A DNA stretch of 64,000 bases, taken from assembly GCF_008728515.1 (NCBI RefSeq), contig NC_044980.1:30334290-30398289 (forward strand). Direction: 5' to 3'. Of this stretch, positions 21,776-35,017 are shown piece by piece (within the stretch, counting starts at the first letter, position 1; each line of letters opens with the position of its first letter). A model generated the notes under the pieces. The model had not been told where the DNA came from and searched no databases. It saw only the letters and a program-made list of their open reading frames with translations. Both the position numbers and the translations under genes were made by a program. This DNA is from Papio anubis. Its lineage: Eukaryota > Chordata > Mammalia > Primates > Cercopithecidae.

Positions 21776-22143
21776 TGTATTAGTCCATTTTCACACTGCT
21801 GTAAAGAACTGCCCAAGACTGGCAGTTTATAAAGGAAAGAGGTTTTATTGACTCACAGTTCCACGTGCTGGGGAGGCCTCAGGAAACTTACAATCATGGT
21901 GGAGAGCAAAGGGGAGGCAAGGACCTTCTTCACATAGCAGCAGGAGAGAGAATAGCTAGCAAGAGCAGGGAAAACTGCCTTATAAAACCATCAGATCTCA
22001 TGAGAACTCATCACTAGCATGAGAGCAGCATGGGGGAAACCGCCCCCATGATCCAATCACCTCCTACCAGGTCTCTTCCTCAACATCTGGGGATTACAAT
22101 TCAAGATGAGATTTGTGTAGGGACACAAAGCCTGACCATATCA
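21776..22143 (-). mobile_element. Intact MST-type MaLR solo LTR
   Basis: On the minus strand it runs from TGATATGGTCAGGCTTTGTG to GAAAATGGACTAATACA and includes GATCATGGGGGCGGTTTCCC, ACCATGATTGTAAGTTTCCT and a GTCAATAAAACC poly(A)-signal region. An exact 5-bp target duplication AACTG lies at 21771-21775 and 22144-22148. Solo LTR, 368 bp, both ends intact. Confidence 0.93.
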
Positions 22144-22148
22144 AACTG

Positions 22149-23602
22149 GTTTATTATGTGTTTTGCAAACACAACTTCAGAAAGCAGCCCCTAACTCATC
22201 TCTACCAATTCCCTCTCCAGTTACCACACACACAGATGACAGGCTTAAGGGACATTTGCAAAGATCCCAGTTCTCCACTGACTTTGTGGGAAGGTTGTGC
22301 TTCCTATCACGTCATGTAACTTGCTGTGGCCAAAGAACTGGAAGCACAAAGGAAACACATCATTTAGCAGAAGTTTTAAGGGCCGCATTCTCTAGTCCCT
22401 TTGAAGTTCATGTCCAAATTGAGCCTCCACTGGCTTCTTCTATCCGGGAGTGACAACAATGAGTACTGCCCCCCACCCCGCAGATTCACAATGAACTTGT
22501 AACCTGAGCAAAAAATAAACTTTTGTGCTAATTCACCAAAATTTTGAGATTTGTTTGTCTTACTGCAACTTAACCTCCCCTAACACATCATCTCACTTAG
22601 AAACATAAGTGATCCCACAGGAGGCAGCAAAAGTTAGCAAACATCATAACAGGTTTATTCAAAATAGCATGAATAAAATATTACTAAAAATCTATAAAAA
22701 GTTGTTCTTATTAAAATCTAAAGATTTTAAAATCTAAAAATCCATTGCTTTCCCTTAAAAAATAAGTGTTTAAATTATAGTGATGTTTTCAGCAGTAGTG
22801 TTAAAATAGTACTTAACAGTAATAGTGATAAAATTTACATTTGCATAGCACCCCAAAACAGTTTAAATCTGTGTTTTATGTTAATTTAATTAGGATTGAG
22901 GGATGTCTCATTAGAAGGGTCTCAGTTTTATCACGTGTGTTGTACAGAAAATATGACAATTCCAATGTCACACTAATTGAAATGCATTTTGAAAAACAAT
23001 AGGAGAGTAAGTAAAAGTATTAGTCTTAAGTGAGTAGAAGGAAATTAAATACTATTTCTATCAAAGAGAAAATATGGTCTTATTCTAGATGCTCTAATGC
23101 AGTATCTGTAAGAAAAGAAAAAAAAAAAGAGAGAGAAAACAATAGCTCCAGGTTAGACTACTTGCCAGAATCCTGGAAATGTCTCAAAGAAATCACTAGG
23201 AAGTTAAAAAGCGGTAGCTCGAGGTCTCAGTGTGCACTCACGTGAGATGGCAGGGTTGCAAATCCCTGCAGAATTGTGTGGCTTCATCAGGCTTCTCAGG
23301 AAAGTAAAATCACAAAGTCACCAAGAACTATCACCTACGAACCACGAGATATGACAGTGTTAAAAAGTGACTGGTCATTCTACAAAGCTGGATGAACGAC
23401 ATTTCTCTGATGGTTTCAGGCAATGTAATTAACAGAAAAATGTGTGAACTTGAGGAAATAACTAGGACCCAAGGTCATCCAATAGCATTTAAAAACTCAA
23501 TAAAGGAGACAATTATATATTCTTTTGGCAAATATTAGTCCTGTGTGTGTGTGTGTGTTCTACACAACTGACCATTATTTGACAAGTATTTTTTGAGGAC
23601 TT
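22149..23602. other. Unique sequence with a (TG)n run
   Basis: TG dinucleotide run at 23542-23558. The rest is AT-rich, with no feature that I can support. Confidence 0.5.
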
Positions 23603-23900
23603 TTTTTTTTTTAAGAAACAGAGTCTCGCTCCATCACCCAGGCTGGAGTGCAGTGGCACGATATCAGTTCACTGCAACATCTGCCTCTCAGGTTTAAGCA
23701 AGTCTCATGCCTCTGCCTCCAGAGTAGCTGGGACTCCAAGCACGTGCCACCACACCAAGCTAATTTTTTAAAACAATTTTAATAGAGACGGGGTTTTACC
23801 ATGTTACCCAAGCTGGTGTCAAACTCCTGAGCTCAGGCAATCGTCCCACCTCAGCCTCTCAGAGTGCTAGGATTACAGGCGTGAGCCACCATGCCAGGTC
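23603..23900 (-). mobile_element. Alu, older S or J type
   Basis: Reverse-orientation, strongly diverged Alu with an extra A-rich patch in the middle (TTTTTTAAAACAATTTTAAT). Exact target duplication TTGAGGACTT at 23593-23602 and 23903-23912. Confidence 0.92.
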
Positions 23901-24506
23901 TATTGAGGACTTATGGTGTAAAACTTTCTCCACTTGGCAGCATGGATGGTACAAAGATGTTTGAAAAACATCCTGTGGTCTCCCAAAAGTTACAATCTAT
24001 TCCATGCTGAGCACTCTAAGCCATGGAGGCAGATATATGCCCTGGAGAGCACTTTGGAACCCAGCCCATGCTTTGATTATAGTAAAGGTTTCATAGATAC
24101 TTACTTGAATGAATAAACAATCATTTAGAATTAACCTCCTCCATTTATTTCTTATATATAAAATCCCAATTTCTAAACATTTGCTATTCTTCTTTTAGGA
24201 TATTCACAGAACCCCTGCAATATAGTTTCTCTCTACCCCAGAGCATGATGAGATATTGTGACAACTTTATAATAATTATGATATTCCAATTTAAAAGCAT
24301 ACAGCCACACCTTTATATACAAAAAAAGTGAATAGTTGACCTACAGATAGCCAGGTGGGAAAAAGGAGTTAAGGAGATAATGATTTTAAGCAAGAACATT
24401 GAAATAAAATATCCCATAAGGTTTTGAGTTAGCTTATGTTCATTTCCTTGTTAATTAGAAACAGCGAGGACAAATATTTGGTATAGTCTCTATATTTAAA
24501 AATGCC
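23901..24506. other. Unique sequence, possible short L2 remnant
   Basis: 24020-24118 ends in CTTGAATGAATAAAC, which resembles the L2 3' end, but the match is short. Otherwise nothing recognised. Confidence 0.4.
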
Positions 24507-24811
24507 ATCCAGGCACAGTAACTCATGCCTATAATCCCAGCATTTTGGGAGGCCAAGGCAGGTAGATCACTTGAGGTCAGAAGTTCAAGACCAGCCTGGC
24601 CAACATGGTGAAATCCCATCTCTACCAAAAATACAAAAATTAGCTGGGCATGGTGATGCACACCTGTAATCCCAGCTACTCAGGAGGCTGAGGCAGGAGA
24701 ATTGCTTGAACCCGGGAAGCAGAAGTTACAGTGAGCTGAGAATTGTGCCACCACACTCCAGCCTGGAGACAGAGCGAGACTCTGTCTCAAAAAAATAAAA
24801 ATAAAAATAAA
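24507..24811 (+). mobile_element. AluS
   Basis: Complete dimer with an AAATAAAAATAAAAATAAA tail. Many CpG positions have decayed. Confidence 0.93.
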
Positions 24812-26127
24812 GGGAAAAGTAACATTTATCAAGCTTCAACCATATAACAGATGGCATATATGTGCATATATACATCTTTTTTGTTTTTTTTTTCTCTCAT
24901 CTATTCCTAATACTGCCTTATGGAAAATAAAGCCTACTATCTAGATGTTTTAGGATGCAAATAATTAATTAACAAGAAAACCTACTCACACTGGCATAAA
25001 GGTTGATTGTCACATATATCAAGAAGTCTTGGTTGGTTAATTCAGTTGCTCATCAATGTCCTGAAAAACCTCAGTCCTGTTCAAATGTTTTTTGAGTCAT
25101 ACTCAGCCTATCACCATGGTTTCAGAGGAGATCCCTGCTGTCTGCTGTTCGAGGCAGGCACAAAATCTTTCAACAACAACAAAAGAAGAAGGGTATCTCT
25201 TCTGGTGCGTCTTTTCATCGGCAAGAAAATTTCTCCGGTCCACTGATTATGGTTTAGCAGAGGTCTGGGGCTCTCTGAGTACACGGCTATACAGAAAACA
25301 GCTGGCCAACGAAGCACAAGCTGGACATGGAGGGTAGGAAACCAAGAGTGTCTGCTAGCAACATATCCCTTTTCATGTACAGTTAACCTTCTATCCACAG
25401 ATCAAGATCTGAAAATTCATCTACTGGATAAAATTTACTTTAACCCCCAAATCAGTACTTACTGCATCTTTTCAGTCATTCACAGACTTATGCAGCAGGG
25501 AATGGGGGTTGGTAGAAATGAAAATTTTGAGTCACCCAACGGGCATTTCCGCTCCAGACTGAGGCCGAACAAGGTGATTCTGTGCCTTCTTGTTTCAGCT
25601 CCCGAACTATAAACAAGTGTCCTTTTCACGGTCTATTTAAAAGTGCCACGCTTTTTGGAATTTTGTGCTTTGTTGGTGATTTCACCATTTCACCAAGCAT
25701 GGTACGGAAATGCTGTCTAGTGTTTCTGAGGGCAAGAAAACTGTTAAAGTACTTTATGGAGAAAATATGTGTGTTAGAGAAGCTTCATTTAAGTAAGCAT
25801 TATAATGCTGTTACCCACGAGTTCAATGTTAATGAATCGACAATATATATTTAATAAGGTGTTTTTAAAGAGAAGCACCTGTAAAACAAGGTTATATATT
25901 GATCTGTTGACAAAAGTGGTATAACCAGAGGCTCACAGGAACCTAACCCTGTATTTTCCCAAGGAGCAACGATTCGATATTTGCTAATTCAGTGTTTATG
26001 GAAAATGTACAGAGCATAACTACCACAAATAATGAGAATCAATGGTGAAGAGAAACTGAGATGTAACTAGGTCAAGTCACACGGTCATAAATAACAAGCC
26101 AGACTTCAAATCCAAATCCTATCCACC
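24812..26127. other. Unique or very old sequence
   Basis: 24960-25380 has scattered similarity to an old, unnamed mammalian repeat but is too diverged to call. Open frames near 25000-25400 overlap on both strands and look accidental. Confidence 0.4.
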
Positions 26128-26350
26128 TTGTTAAGGACTTTAAATTTTATTCTGAAAGCAGTGGGAAGACGCTAAAAGGCTCTAAGTAGGGAGAAACATG
26201 AACAGATCTGCATTTCTGGAACATCGTTATGGATATAGCCTGGAGAACAAATGAAGAAGTAGGAAGACTGGATTTAGGGAGATGAGGTAAGAGGGTGCTT
26301 GCACTAATTCAGGTAAGAAGTGACAATAGAGAGTGAAAGTAGAATAGGAA
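26128..26350 (-). mobile_element. L2 LINE fragment, antisense
   Basis: Carries the reversed L2 blocks: GGACTTTAAATTTTATTCTG, AGCAGTGGGAAGACGCTAAA, GGGAGAAACATGAACAGATC and GCACTAATTCAGGTAAGAAG. Confidence 0.75.
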
Positions 26351-27671
26351 GTCAGGATCAAATTATTTTCCTCTGAGACAACAGAAAATAGGCCCTTGCC
26401 AAAATGTAAACACTAGTCACCAAGAAAGGATGCAAAACAAACATAATTTTTACAAAGGAACAGTCAAGGTTGAGAGAGAAAGGGGTGCAGAACACAGATT
26501 TTTAAAAAGGAAAGAATTGTCCAATTTCAAAATATGGCTAGGTACTGGCTAAGTCTGGCCCATTTTCAGATTCTCATCTGAAAATCTTAGCAAGAACCTA
26601 GTTCATAGCCTCTATTAATATTAAAACATTAAATTTTAATAAGTGGAAAAATGGGATTCTTAAAGTCTCTCAGTTGCATCCAGTAGGGAGCTGACCAGTC
26701 ATTTGTGATTTTACACATCTCTTGGTTAAAGCAAAGTTACAAATACATAACTGAGCATTGGGATGCATCACGCAAATGTTTGACTCTCCTTGGAGGACTC
26801 TGTGTCCCCAAAGTAATGAGTGAATTGCAATTGAGTTATAAATATGATATTTCCACCTATGATCAACAGTAAGATTTTCCTTATGCAGTATTTAAAGTAA
26901 AAGCCTTCGGAACTATTGTACATTAGAATGAAGGTAAGTAAGCTGAGAATTATGATCTTCATTTATATGATCATGTCACATTTCCATTGAGACACTGTAG
27001 AATTTGAAGTATTGTCAAGTCTCCATGGAATTGTATGACAGAAGGAAAGAGTAAGGAGAGAAAGAAAAATATCGATGCTAAAGGATAATGAAGACTAGAA
27101 TGTTGGGGCGTGTACAATCTGTTCCTTATCAAGTGTTGATATCTGGTGCGTCGTCATTTCTAAATCTTATGACCTGTGAATGATTTTAATTATCTCATGA
27201 TAAGAATATCATAATACATGTTGCTGTGCAATATTCAAAACATTAATGCTAATATATGGCCACATGCAAACCCTTACATGTTGTACATTTGAATCACATG
27301 CTGTATATTATTATACATAAGTGATAAGCGCACACTTGGATGACCCACTATACAAGAAACTTTTAAAATAAACTGTCCTTTGAAACTCAGCCTTTCAAAG
27401 GGCTCATAAAAGCCTTTCAGGTAATACTGTCAGTTAGAAAGAGAATCAACACAACTAGAAATAAGTGAATCATTTTAGAGTATTTTCCAAGTTTTGAAAT
27501 TAGAAAGAAGCACATAGTAAGGATATATTCAGTTTGATTCTTCCTACTGTTGACTGTGCTGCACATGGTTTGTGCTGAGTATCCCAAAACTAAAATAGGA
27601 TATTTTTCATATTATATTTATGAACGTTTATATTTATGAAAGTGTTAATAAATGCGAGCTGCTGCAGCAGA
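26351..27671. other. Unique AT-rich sequence
   Basis: No recognisable element or coding signal. Confidence 0.5.
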
Positions 27672-27878
27672 GTTCAAGTGATTCTTCTGCCTCAGCCTCC
27701 TGAGTAGCTGGGATTACAGGCATGTGCCACCATGCCTGGCTAATTTTTGTATTTTTTTAGTAAAGACAGGGTTTCGCCATATTGCCCAGGCTGGTCTCGA
27801 ACTCCTGACATCAGGTGATCCACCTGCCTTGGACTCCCAAAGTGCTGAGATTATAGGCGAGAGCCACTGTGCCCCGCC
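27672..27878 (-). mobile_element. Alu lacking its 3' end
   Basis: Reverse Alu that keeps its 5' end (AGAGCCACTGTGCCCCGCC on the plus strand) but stops inside the right arm at GTTCAAGTGATTC. The last ~80 bases and the A tail are missing. Alu insertions carry their 3' end, so the missing part was deleted later. It abuts a GCTGCTGCAGCAG stretch. Confidence 0.88.
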
Positions 27879-28200
27879 TGCAAACGTATTTCTCACATCA
27901 GAATCAGTGAGTGTCTTTTTGGTTGGATGGCCTTCCACATGGTCACTTCTTCCATCTTAGGCCATGGGAGTGCTCTTCACTCAGCTGGTTGATGGTGGAA
28001 GACACTGTAGGGTGCCAAGGCTCACCTGTTTCTTAATCACACTGGTTTGGCTGTCACTCCTCTTTATATTCCATTGGTGAGAACTAGTCACGTAGCCCCA
28101 CCTAGGACTGGGACTGGGACAAGCAGCCAGGAGCTGAGCTGTCACTGCCCAGTAGCATCTCCTCACTGGACAGGTCCCACAGACTGCTCAGCTATGTGTC
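27879..28200. repeat. Possible old interspersed repeat, unnamed
   Basis: The segment around TTATATTCCATTGGTGAGAA and TCACGTAGCCCCACCTAGGA resembles a recurring mammalian repeat that I cannot name with confidence. Confidence 0.35.
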
Positions 28201-31200
28201 TCAGCCACATGTGACATTTGCATTTCTTGCCAATATTCTTTGCCTTTAAATATCCAAATTTGGTTACAGAGGGAGTCAAATCGCCATACATATTCCATAT
28301 GCAATGAACCTTTCTTGTTATGGGACAGAAATATCTGCGATGCCTCTTTCATAATACTAAATTAGACTTCAATTGCATCTGGATCTTTATATAGAATAGT
28401 GCTGCTACTACTAATAATTATTATTATTGTCATTGAAAATTGGGGTGAGAAAAAGAAAAGATGTCAGAATATACGAAGAATATTCTTCCTTTCCCATCCC
28501 ACTCTTCACTCCTCTTGAAAGTTTCAAATCTATGATGAAACATGTTTTCCCATTTTCTAAACAGAAAATCAAAGGAATGTTAGGTACTACATTAATGAAA
28601 AGTCCTTTATCCGTCAGGGACTCCATTAGCATCTTGTAGGCTGAGGCCCAACAGGATAGTGACCTTGTTTATTTACACTTTTTCAGATCTTACCAAATTG
28701 CGAACCAAGATTCACACCAACATCCAGACCGCACTGATCAGAACACAGTTTGCCATGACTATAACTTTATGCTGTTGTGGAATCTAAGACTTGTCTTTTT
28801 TCCTCAGCACTAGAGAATAAATCATGTGCCAAGGAAAGTAAGTGCTTATAATTTCATTCCATATCAATGGGGCAGTAAATATAAGATTTGTGTGAACTAT
28901 AAATGTAAAAATTACCTGGAAATGATCCTAAAGATATTTTAAGAAGAAAAAGAAGGGATCTCATTTAAGAGGAGGCAGAGATCTCATAGACAACAAGAAA
29001 GAAATAAGATGCCTTTGGGCTCAAAAGAAATTATGCTGAACTTCAGCAATAGGATCAGAAGAGAAGAAATAATGCAAAAATGTTGAGGACCACACTGTCA
29101 TGGTTAATTTAAAAAGTTCTTTTTCTTGAAAGACCATTTAATTGACGTAATGATACTTCTTTAAAATCATGGTAATGATGGGTGGTGATGCAATGAAGTA
29201 AGGGATGTTTCTTATAAGTACTTTCTAATAGGCACCCAGCAGATGATACTGATGGACAGAAAACATAACATGGAAAGAAATGAAATAAATGTTTTTTATC
29301 CCAGCATTGAGAAACTCTGCGGTTCAAATGGAATTCAGATTTAACAAAAAGCAGGGATCAATAATTCTGCCTCCTTCACATTGTCCTGAAATTATTTCAA
29401 GCCTTAATTAGAAAATCTGAAAAAAAGAACCTTCTGGAAAATAATGAGATTCTCCCTAGTCTGCTATTTTTAGAGGCACCACCCTGAGTATGTCTCACAT
29501 TGCTCCTAGCTAGCGTACAACATGCATTGAATAGAACACTTTCAGATTGAAAATGGCATTTATTGGTTGTCATTTCTTTAACAGCTCAATTTGGCATGCC
29601 TTTGTTTTTAATTTAAACTGAATGAAAATTAATTTTGTCTTCAAATTTTCACGCCACTTTCTGGGATGATTGGAGCTACCCTGGAGGGTGATGAAACTGG
29701 AGTTGGGGATCGCAGTTTTGGTCTCAAGAGAGAAAGAAGCAATTTTCATATTTCAAAATCATTTCATTAGTGAATATAGATGGTCTGAATTTTCAAATCT
29801 AGGGAACTAACCATATGCTCCCTCTCCTCTGAAGAAAATAGTGGCAAATTGCCACCATCCAACCTAGAAAGAATGGAAGATGTCTAGCAACAAGGAATTA
29901 CAAATATAAGCGTACTTCATTATGCATATTACTTAATATAAATGGATGGTCTCTGTGTTAATCACAAAGTTTTTTCTTTCCCAAAAGTTAACGAGTAATG
30001 TATCTTATCTTGGAGTTACTAATAGGTCAGGCAGAAGCCAAATGCAATTCAAGAGAGAATGACTGAGAAAGAAAAATGCATTGCAAAATGGTACTATAAT
30101 GTACAGGAAAGAGTCACTGTACTATGTAGCAGCCTTACGTGTGATTTCTATTTTGTGGATTGTTAATAGGACCTCGAGTTCCAGTGATGGCAATATTCAC
30201 TGGGGACCAGATTCACTCCCTAGGTTCAAATTAACAGCATAGTGTTGCAGATTTCTCGAGAAAGATATATAAGGCTGTCAAAAACACAGCATATTGTTAA
30301 ATCATGTGTTAAAAATAAGTTCCAGAAGTCACAGTAAAAAAAAATTCAAAAACTGTAATTGTGCAATGGAAATATTATTCCTAAAAAACACACATTGTTT
30401 TCCAAAACAAAATCTGCTCTCTGTGTAACATTTTTGTATTAAGCCTTTTTAAAAAGCATTCTCGCATAGAATTCAGAGAATTTAAAGGAACTTTCACACA
30501 TGATCTGAAAGCTCCTGGCATCCCTAGGAGTCCAGGAAGGTAAAATTATATTCTCTTTACTATTTTATAAAGAAGGAGGCAGTGAGAAGATAGATTATGT
30601 GGGTTATTCAAAGTCACAAGGCAGAAAAGGGGCAGACCCAGGAATCAAACCTCTAACAACCAATTCTGTCTTAGAAAGGGGCCACCAACCGAACACGTGA
30701 TCTAACGTTGTCCTCTTACCTTCCCACTTGTCTAAAGCATGCTTGGCCCAAGCAAATAGAGCCCTCATTCATTCTTAAATTTGTAAGGTAATAAGCCTAA
30801 AACGAATTAAAAGGCATATGATGCCATGGCCTTGGGAAAAAACATCCTCTCTCATTGCCATTACAGAGAGAGACGAAATCATATCAAAGTAAGCTAGACA
30901 GTTGAAAGGGAATAGGAAATAAAAAGGAAGTGGCCAAGCGGTGCTGGTGGCAGCTGTCTGAAAGAGAACATCAGCAGGATCAAATAACAGAACTTTCTTA
31001 TTTGATTCTTGAAAGCACAAACTAAAAAAAAAAAAAAAAATCATACACACTGTTATGCTGAATCTAAATACACATCCACACACACAGTTTAGTTTTAGAA
31101 GGCATAATGGTGAGCCTCTCAATGGCAGACCAGATTAAGCACCAAAACTAAATGCCTTTGAAGTCAGCATAGACAGTAACTTACATGGCCTAGTTTGAGA

Positions 31201-32057
31201 TGAGTTGAAAGCTCACATCTCTTTATGCCTGGTATGGGGCCTGAAATCTCCTCCAGTAAAGGCATTTCTGAGGATTCTAGCTCAAATGCAGATATATGAC
31301 AAAGGAGGGATAATATTAATCTAGATTTACCCATTATTACAATAGTTTGTCAGGATATCTGGGAAAGAATCAGGCATTTTAAAAAGCAGAGAAGGGAAAA
31401 CAGTAAGGAAAGGTCCAGAGGCCTTTATGGCACCAGAGTGTACGTCCTGCCATTAGGAAACCCAGGCAATTGCTCTATTTGGTTGAAAGACTGTCGGTTT
31501 ATGGATGCTGGAGAGCAGCCTGCTGGGTGATATAATAATGAATTCATTTGGCTCCAAAGCAGCATGTCAAGTAAGTTGGTCTAACCCTAAGCAATTGATT
31601 ACTTGTTTGAAATATTTCAGAGAGTGTCTCTTACCCCTCAACCCCTCCTTTCCTACCCCCAAGTGAACGACTCGAGTCATTCTTCCAGGAAGCCATAGCC
31701 TAGGTGAGATAATGGGTCCCGTTTTAAGTTCCAAGCATCCCATATAGAAACAGATCCCACTTAGAATCTTGTTATATAGAGTACTTCAGAAAGTTGGACA
31801 AAAACAACTGCAGGACAATAATTGTCCAAATCAGTGTGCCCATTGACTACCAGTTTAACATCTATAAAAAGAACCGGAGGTAGTCAAAAAAAAAAAAATT
31901 CAAAGCAGGATCCTGTAGCTCAGATAATCAAATAGAAGAGTTAGCCTTAAAAACAGAATCAAAGTGCTTGCAAAGGACCCAGGTACAAGTGAGACTCTTC
32001 TTTGGTTCTTAGTCTAATTCCAGAACTCTCAATCTTGAGTTGTAAAAACAATAAAGT
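28201..32057. other. Long repeat-poor unique block
   Basis: About 3.9 kb without an element I recognise. It includes a short (ATT)n patch near 28415-28430 and an A run at about 31024-31041. The minus-strand frame of 115 codons at 30775-31122 crosses the A run and is not gene-like. Confidence 0.55.
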
Positions 32058-32372
32058 GGCCAGGCACGGTGGCTCATGCCTGTAATCCCAGCACTTTGGG
32101 AGGCCAAGGCAGGCAGATCCCCTGAGGTCAGGAGTTTGAGACCAGCCTGGCCAACATGGTGAAACCCTATTTCTACTAAAAAAAAAAAAAAAAATTAGCC
32201 GGGTGTGGTGGTGCGCACCTGTAATCCCAGCTACTCGGGGGGGCTGAGGCAGGCAAATCACTTGAATCTGGGAGGCAGAGGTTGCAGTGAGCGTCAAGGT
32301 CGCGCCATTGCGCTCCAGCCTGGGCAAAAAGAGCAAAACTCCGTCTCAAAAAAGATAAATGAATAAACAAAG
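32058..32372 (+). mobile_element. AluS
   Basis: Complete Alu whose middle A-linker has expanded to a run of about 17 A (32178-32194). A G run (CTCGGGGGGGCTG) sits in the right arm. The tail is AAAAAAGATAAATGAATAAA. Confidence 0.93.
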
Positions 32373-33061
32373 TATGGTTCAAGGTGAGGGGTCTTTTTGC
32401 CCTTCACATACCAGCTCTAATGATGAGAGGGAGAAAAATGCAAACATATGCTCAAAATTGGAAAAAAAACCCATATGATCTCCCCATCCATTGTGTAAAT
32501 ATTTCTTTCCTAAGAGAGCATACTCAGCCCACTAGTTTCTTTAAAACTAGAACTAGAAGGGAGGGGGGATTATTTAGACCTATGAATTAAACATATTAGC
32601 TTGAAGCTGGGCCTCTAACCTGAAAATAAATAAACCAACAGAGTCAAAAACAAATAGCAATTAACTTTGAAAATAATTAACTGGAACATCTGTACTATCA
32701 AAGTGACCCTTTCTTCAGGAACAAATCCTAGAAAACATAAAATAGTATAAATTGCTTTATTAGATTTTTGGCTGTCTAGGTAAGTGTGATTTTTACTTCA
32801 ATGTATTATGCTTCCATGATGGTAGCCTATTTTTCAACACTGTATATGGTACCCTATGTACTTAGGAAAAGGTACTTACTTGAAAATTAGTGAATAGATA
32901 ATGATAACTCATTCATTATTATTGATTCTGATTATAGAGAGTGATATAGAGAAGGAAAGTAGAGATATAATGACCCAAGTTTTATTTCTGACTCTTAATT
33001 TGATTATACATAGTCATTGAATTTGACTGGAATTCTAGTTAGCCTGTTTTTGAGGTATAGA
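32373..33061. other. Unique AT-rich sequence
   Basis: Nothing recognised. Confidence 0.5.
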
Positions 33062-33076
33062 ATGGATAGATCATGA

Positions 33077-33376
33077 GGCCAGGTACGGTGGCTCACGCCT
33101 GTAATCCCAGCACTTTGGGAGGCCAAGGCAGGTGTATTACCTGAGGTCAGGAGTTCAAGACCAACCTGACCAACATGAGAAACCCCATCTCTACTAAAAA
33201 TACAAAATTACTCAGGCGTGATGGCGCATGCCTGTAATCCCAGCTACTCAGGAGGCTGAGGCAGGAGAATTGAACCTGGGAGGCAGAGGTTGCGGTGAGC
33301 CGAGATTGCACGCCATGGCACTCCAGCCTGGACAACAAGAGTGAAACTCTGTCTCAAAAAACAAACAAACAAAAGC
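33077..33376 (+). mobile_element. AluS with exact target duplication
   Basis: Starts GGCCAGGTACGGTGG; the tail is (CAAA)n-like. An exact 15-bp duplication ATGGATAGATCATGA lies at 33062-33076 and 33377-33391. A small deletion in the right arm removes part of the CACTTGAACC region. Confidence 0.95.
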
Positions 33377-33391
33377 ATGGATAGATCATGA

Positions 33392-34506
33392 ACTATAACC
33401 AACCATTGAAAAACATTGTGTCAGGTAAAGATGTATGAAGTCTCATTACTAATGGTTGCAACATTTGAAATGTATCTGTAATCGCTGTGTCTATCATTGG
33501 TTCAATGTTTTAAGTATCATTAGATCATGAAATAAAGTATTTTATTTCCTCTTGACTGATAGCAAATGAAACTTCCAATATACATATGAGAAGTGGATGC
33601 TTTCCAAAATTTTGTTATGAAGGTCATTGAAGAAAGTTAGTTATAGGATGACGTTCACCACTGGAAATCATGAAGCTGAATATCTCCGCTTTTCATACAG
33701 TTTTCTGTATCAACAGATACCATCCAAGGTGGGATTCAGAGCATGGACATAGGCATGATTTATCAAAAGTCCTTGGTGCCTAGTCCAGCATTTCAACTTA
33801 AGAATTGAAATCCAGTCGCTGTATGTTAAAAATCAAATCCATTCTCTATGGAAAATTTTTACAAAACATCTTGGCACCTGCATTGCTGAAAATAGAACCA
33901 ATTCTATTTAAGAGAAAGTAACAGCAAATCGGAGATTTGTGCAATGGCAATAAAATGCAGTTAAGTGTGGTAGTGCCAGGTTTTAGTCCAGAGACAAGGG
34001 GTTTTTATAGCACATTATAAACTTCTGAAAGGAGAGGTTATTAGAGGATCAGTTCCCTAACTGTGTGGTTCTAGCAGGCTCTGCTCTGTTGCACTCTTTA
34101 TTCTCCTGCTGGGAGTTCCGTCTTCTGAGGTGCAGAGCACATCCATCAGCCTTTTCAGCTGTTAAGGCACTTCATTTATTCTAGTGTTCCCTTCATCTTA
34201 TTCCCTTGCCCCTGCTCCCATGGACCTCAGAGATCTACAGCTCTCTTTGGCCTCTTAACAGGTGTAATGGATCACCAGCTGAATGAACCATCATCACATA
34301 GCCCTTCTTGCTCAGAAATTATTTCTCTTCTGCTTCAAATGTTCTTCCTTTACACTTGGTGCCTTTCCTTTTGCTGCTGTTCTTGCTGTGTAGTCACCTA
34401 TATGCAAAGAGATAAAACTTAGTCCAAAATACTGGTTTGCCTTTTGAAGTGGTCTCTTGAATATTGGTCTTTTGGTCTTTTCCAACTGACAGTAATATAC
34501 AGAGAA
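33392..34506. other. Unique sequence
   Basis: No repeat family or gene recognised; 34060-34300 is somewhat more GC-rich. Confidence 0.5.
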
Positions 34507-34587
34507 AGATATGTGTCTAGATACAGATATATGTGTATAAAGATATATGTATATAAAGATATATGTCTGTATATAGATATATACATC
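34507..34587. repeat. AT-rich imperfect tandem repeat
   Basis: Repeats of an AAAGATATATGTATAT-like unit of about 15 bases, degenerating to TATATAGATATATA. Confidence 0.8.
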
Positions 34588-34729
34588 TCCAATATGCAAA
34601 TATTTGCTCAAGAATAATGTGTTATTATTATTGCATGTCTATTAGATTCATAGATTATTATTTAACTATTTAGAAAATGAGCTCTATTATTAGTATTAGA
34701 ATCCTTTCATGTTGAAAGTCACTTTCCTA

Positions 34730-35017
34730 GCTCATGTCTGTAATCCCAGTACTTTGGGAGGCTGAAGCGGGAGGATCACTTGAGATCAGGAGTTTGAGAC
34801 CAGCCTGGCCAACACGGCGAAACCCTTTCTCTACTGAAATACAGAAATTAGCCAGGCGCAGTGGCACACACCTGTAGTCCCAGTTACTCTGGAGGCTGAG
34901 GCATGAGAATCGCTTGAACCCAGGAAGTGGAGGTTGTAGTGAGCAGAGACCACACCACTGCACTCCAGCCCGGGTGACAGAGCAAGACTCTGTCTCAAAG
35001 GAAAAAAAAACAAGGAA
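34730..35017 (+). mobile_element. 5'-truncated Alu with exact target duplication
   Basis: Begins inside the Alu promoter region at GCTCATGTCTGTAATCC, so about 14 bases of the 5' end are absent. Exact 17-bp duplication TGAAAGTCACTTTCCTA at 34713-34729 and 35018-35034, which proves the truncation occurred at insertion. Older S or J type. Confidence 0.95.

Noticed and set aside
30775..31122. 115-codon minus-strand frame
   Set aside because: Contains a homopolymer Phe run from an A/T tract and has no family similarity.
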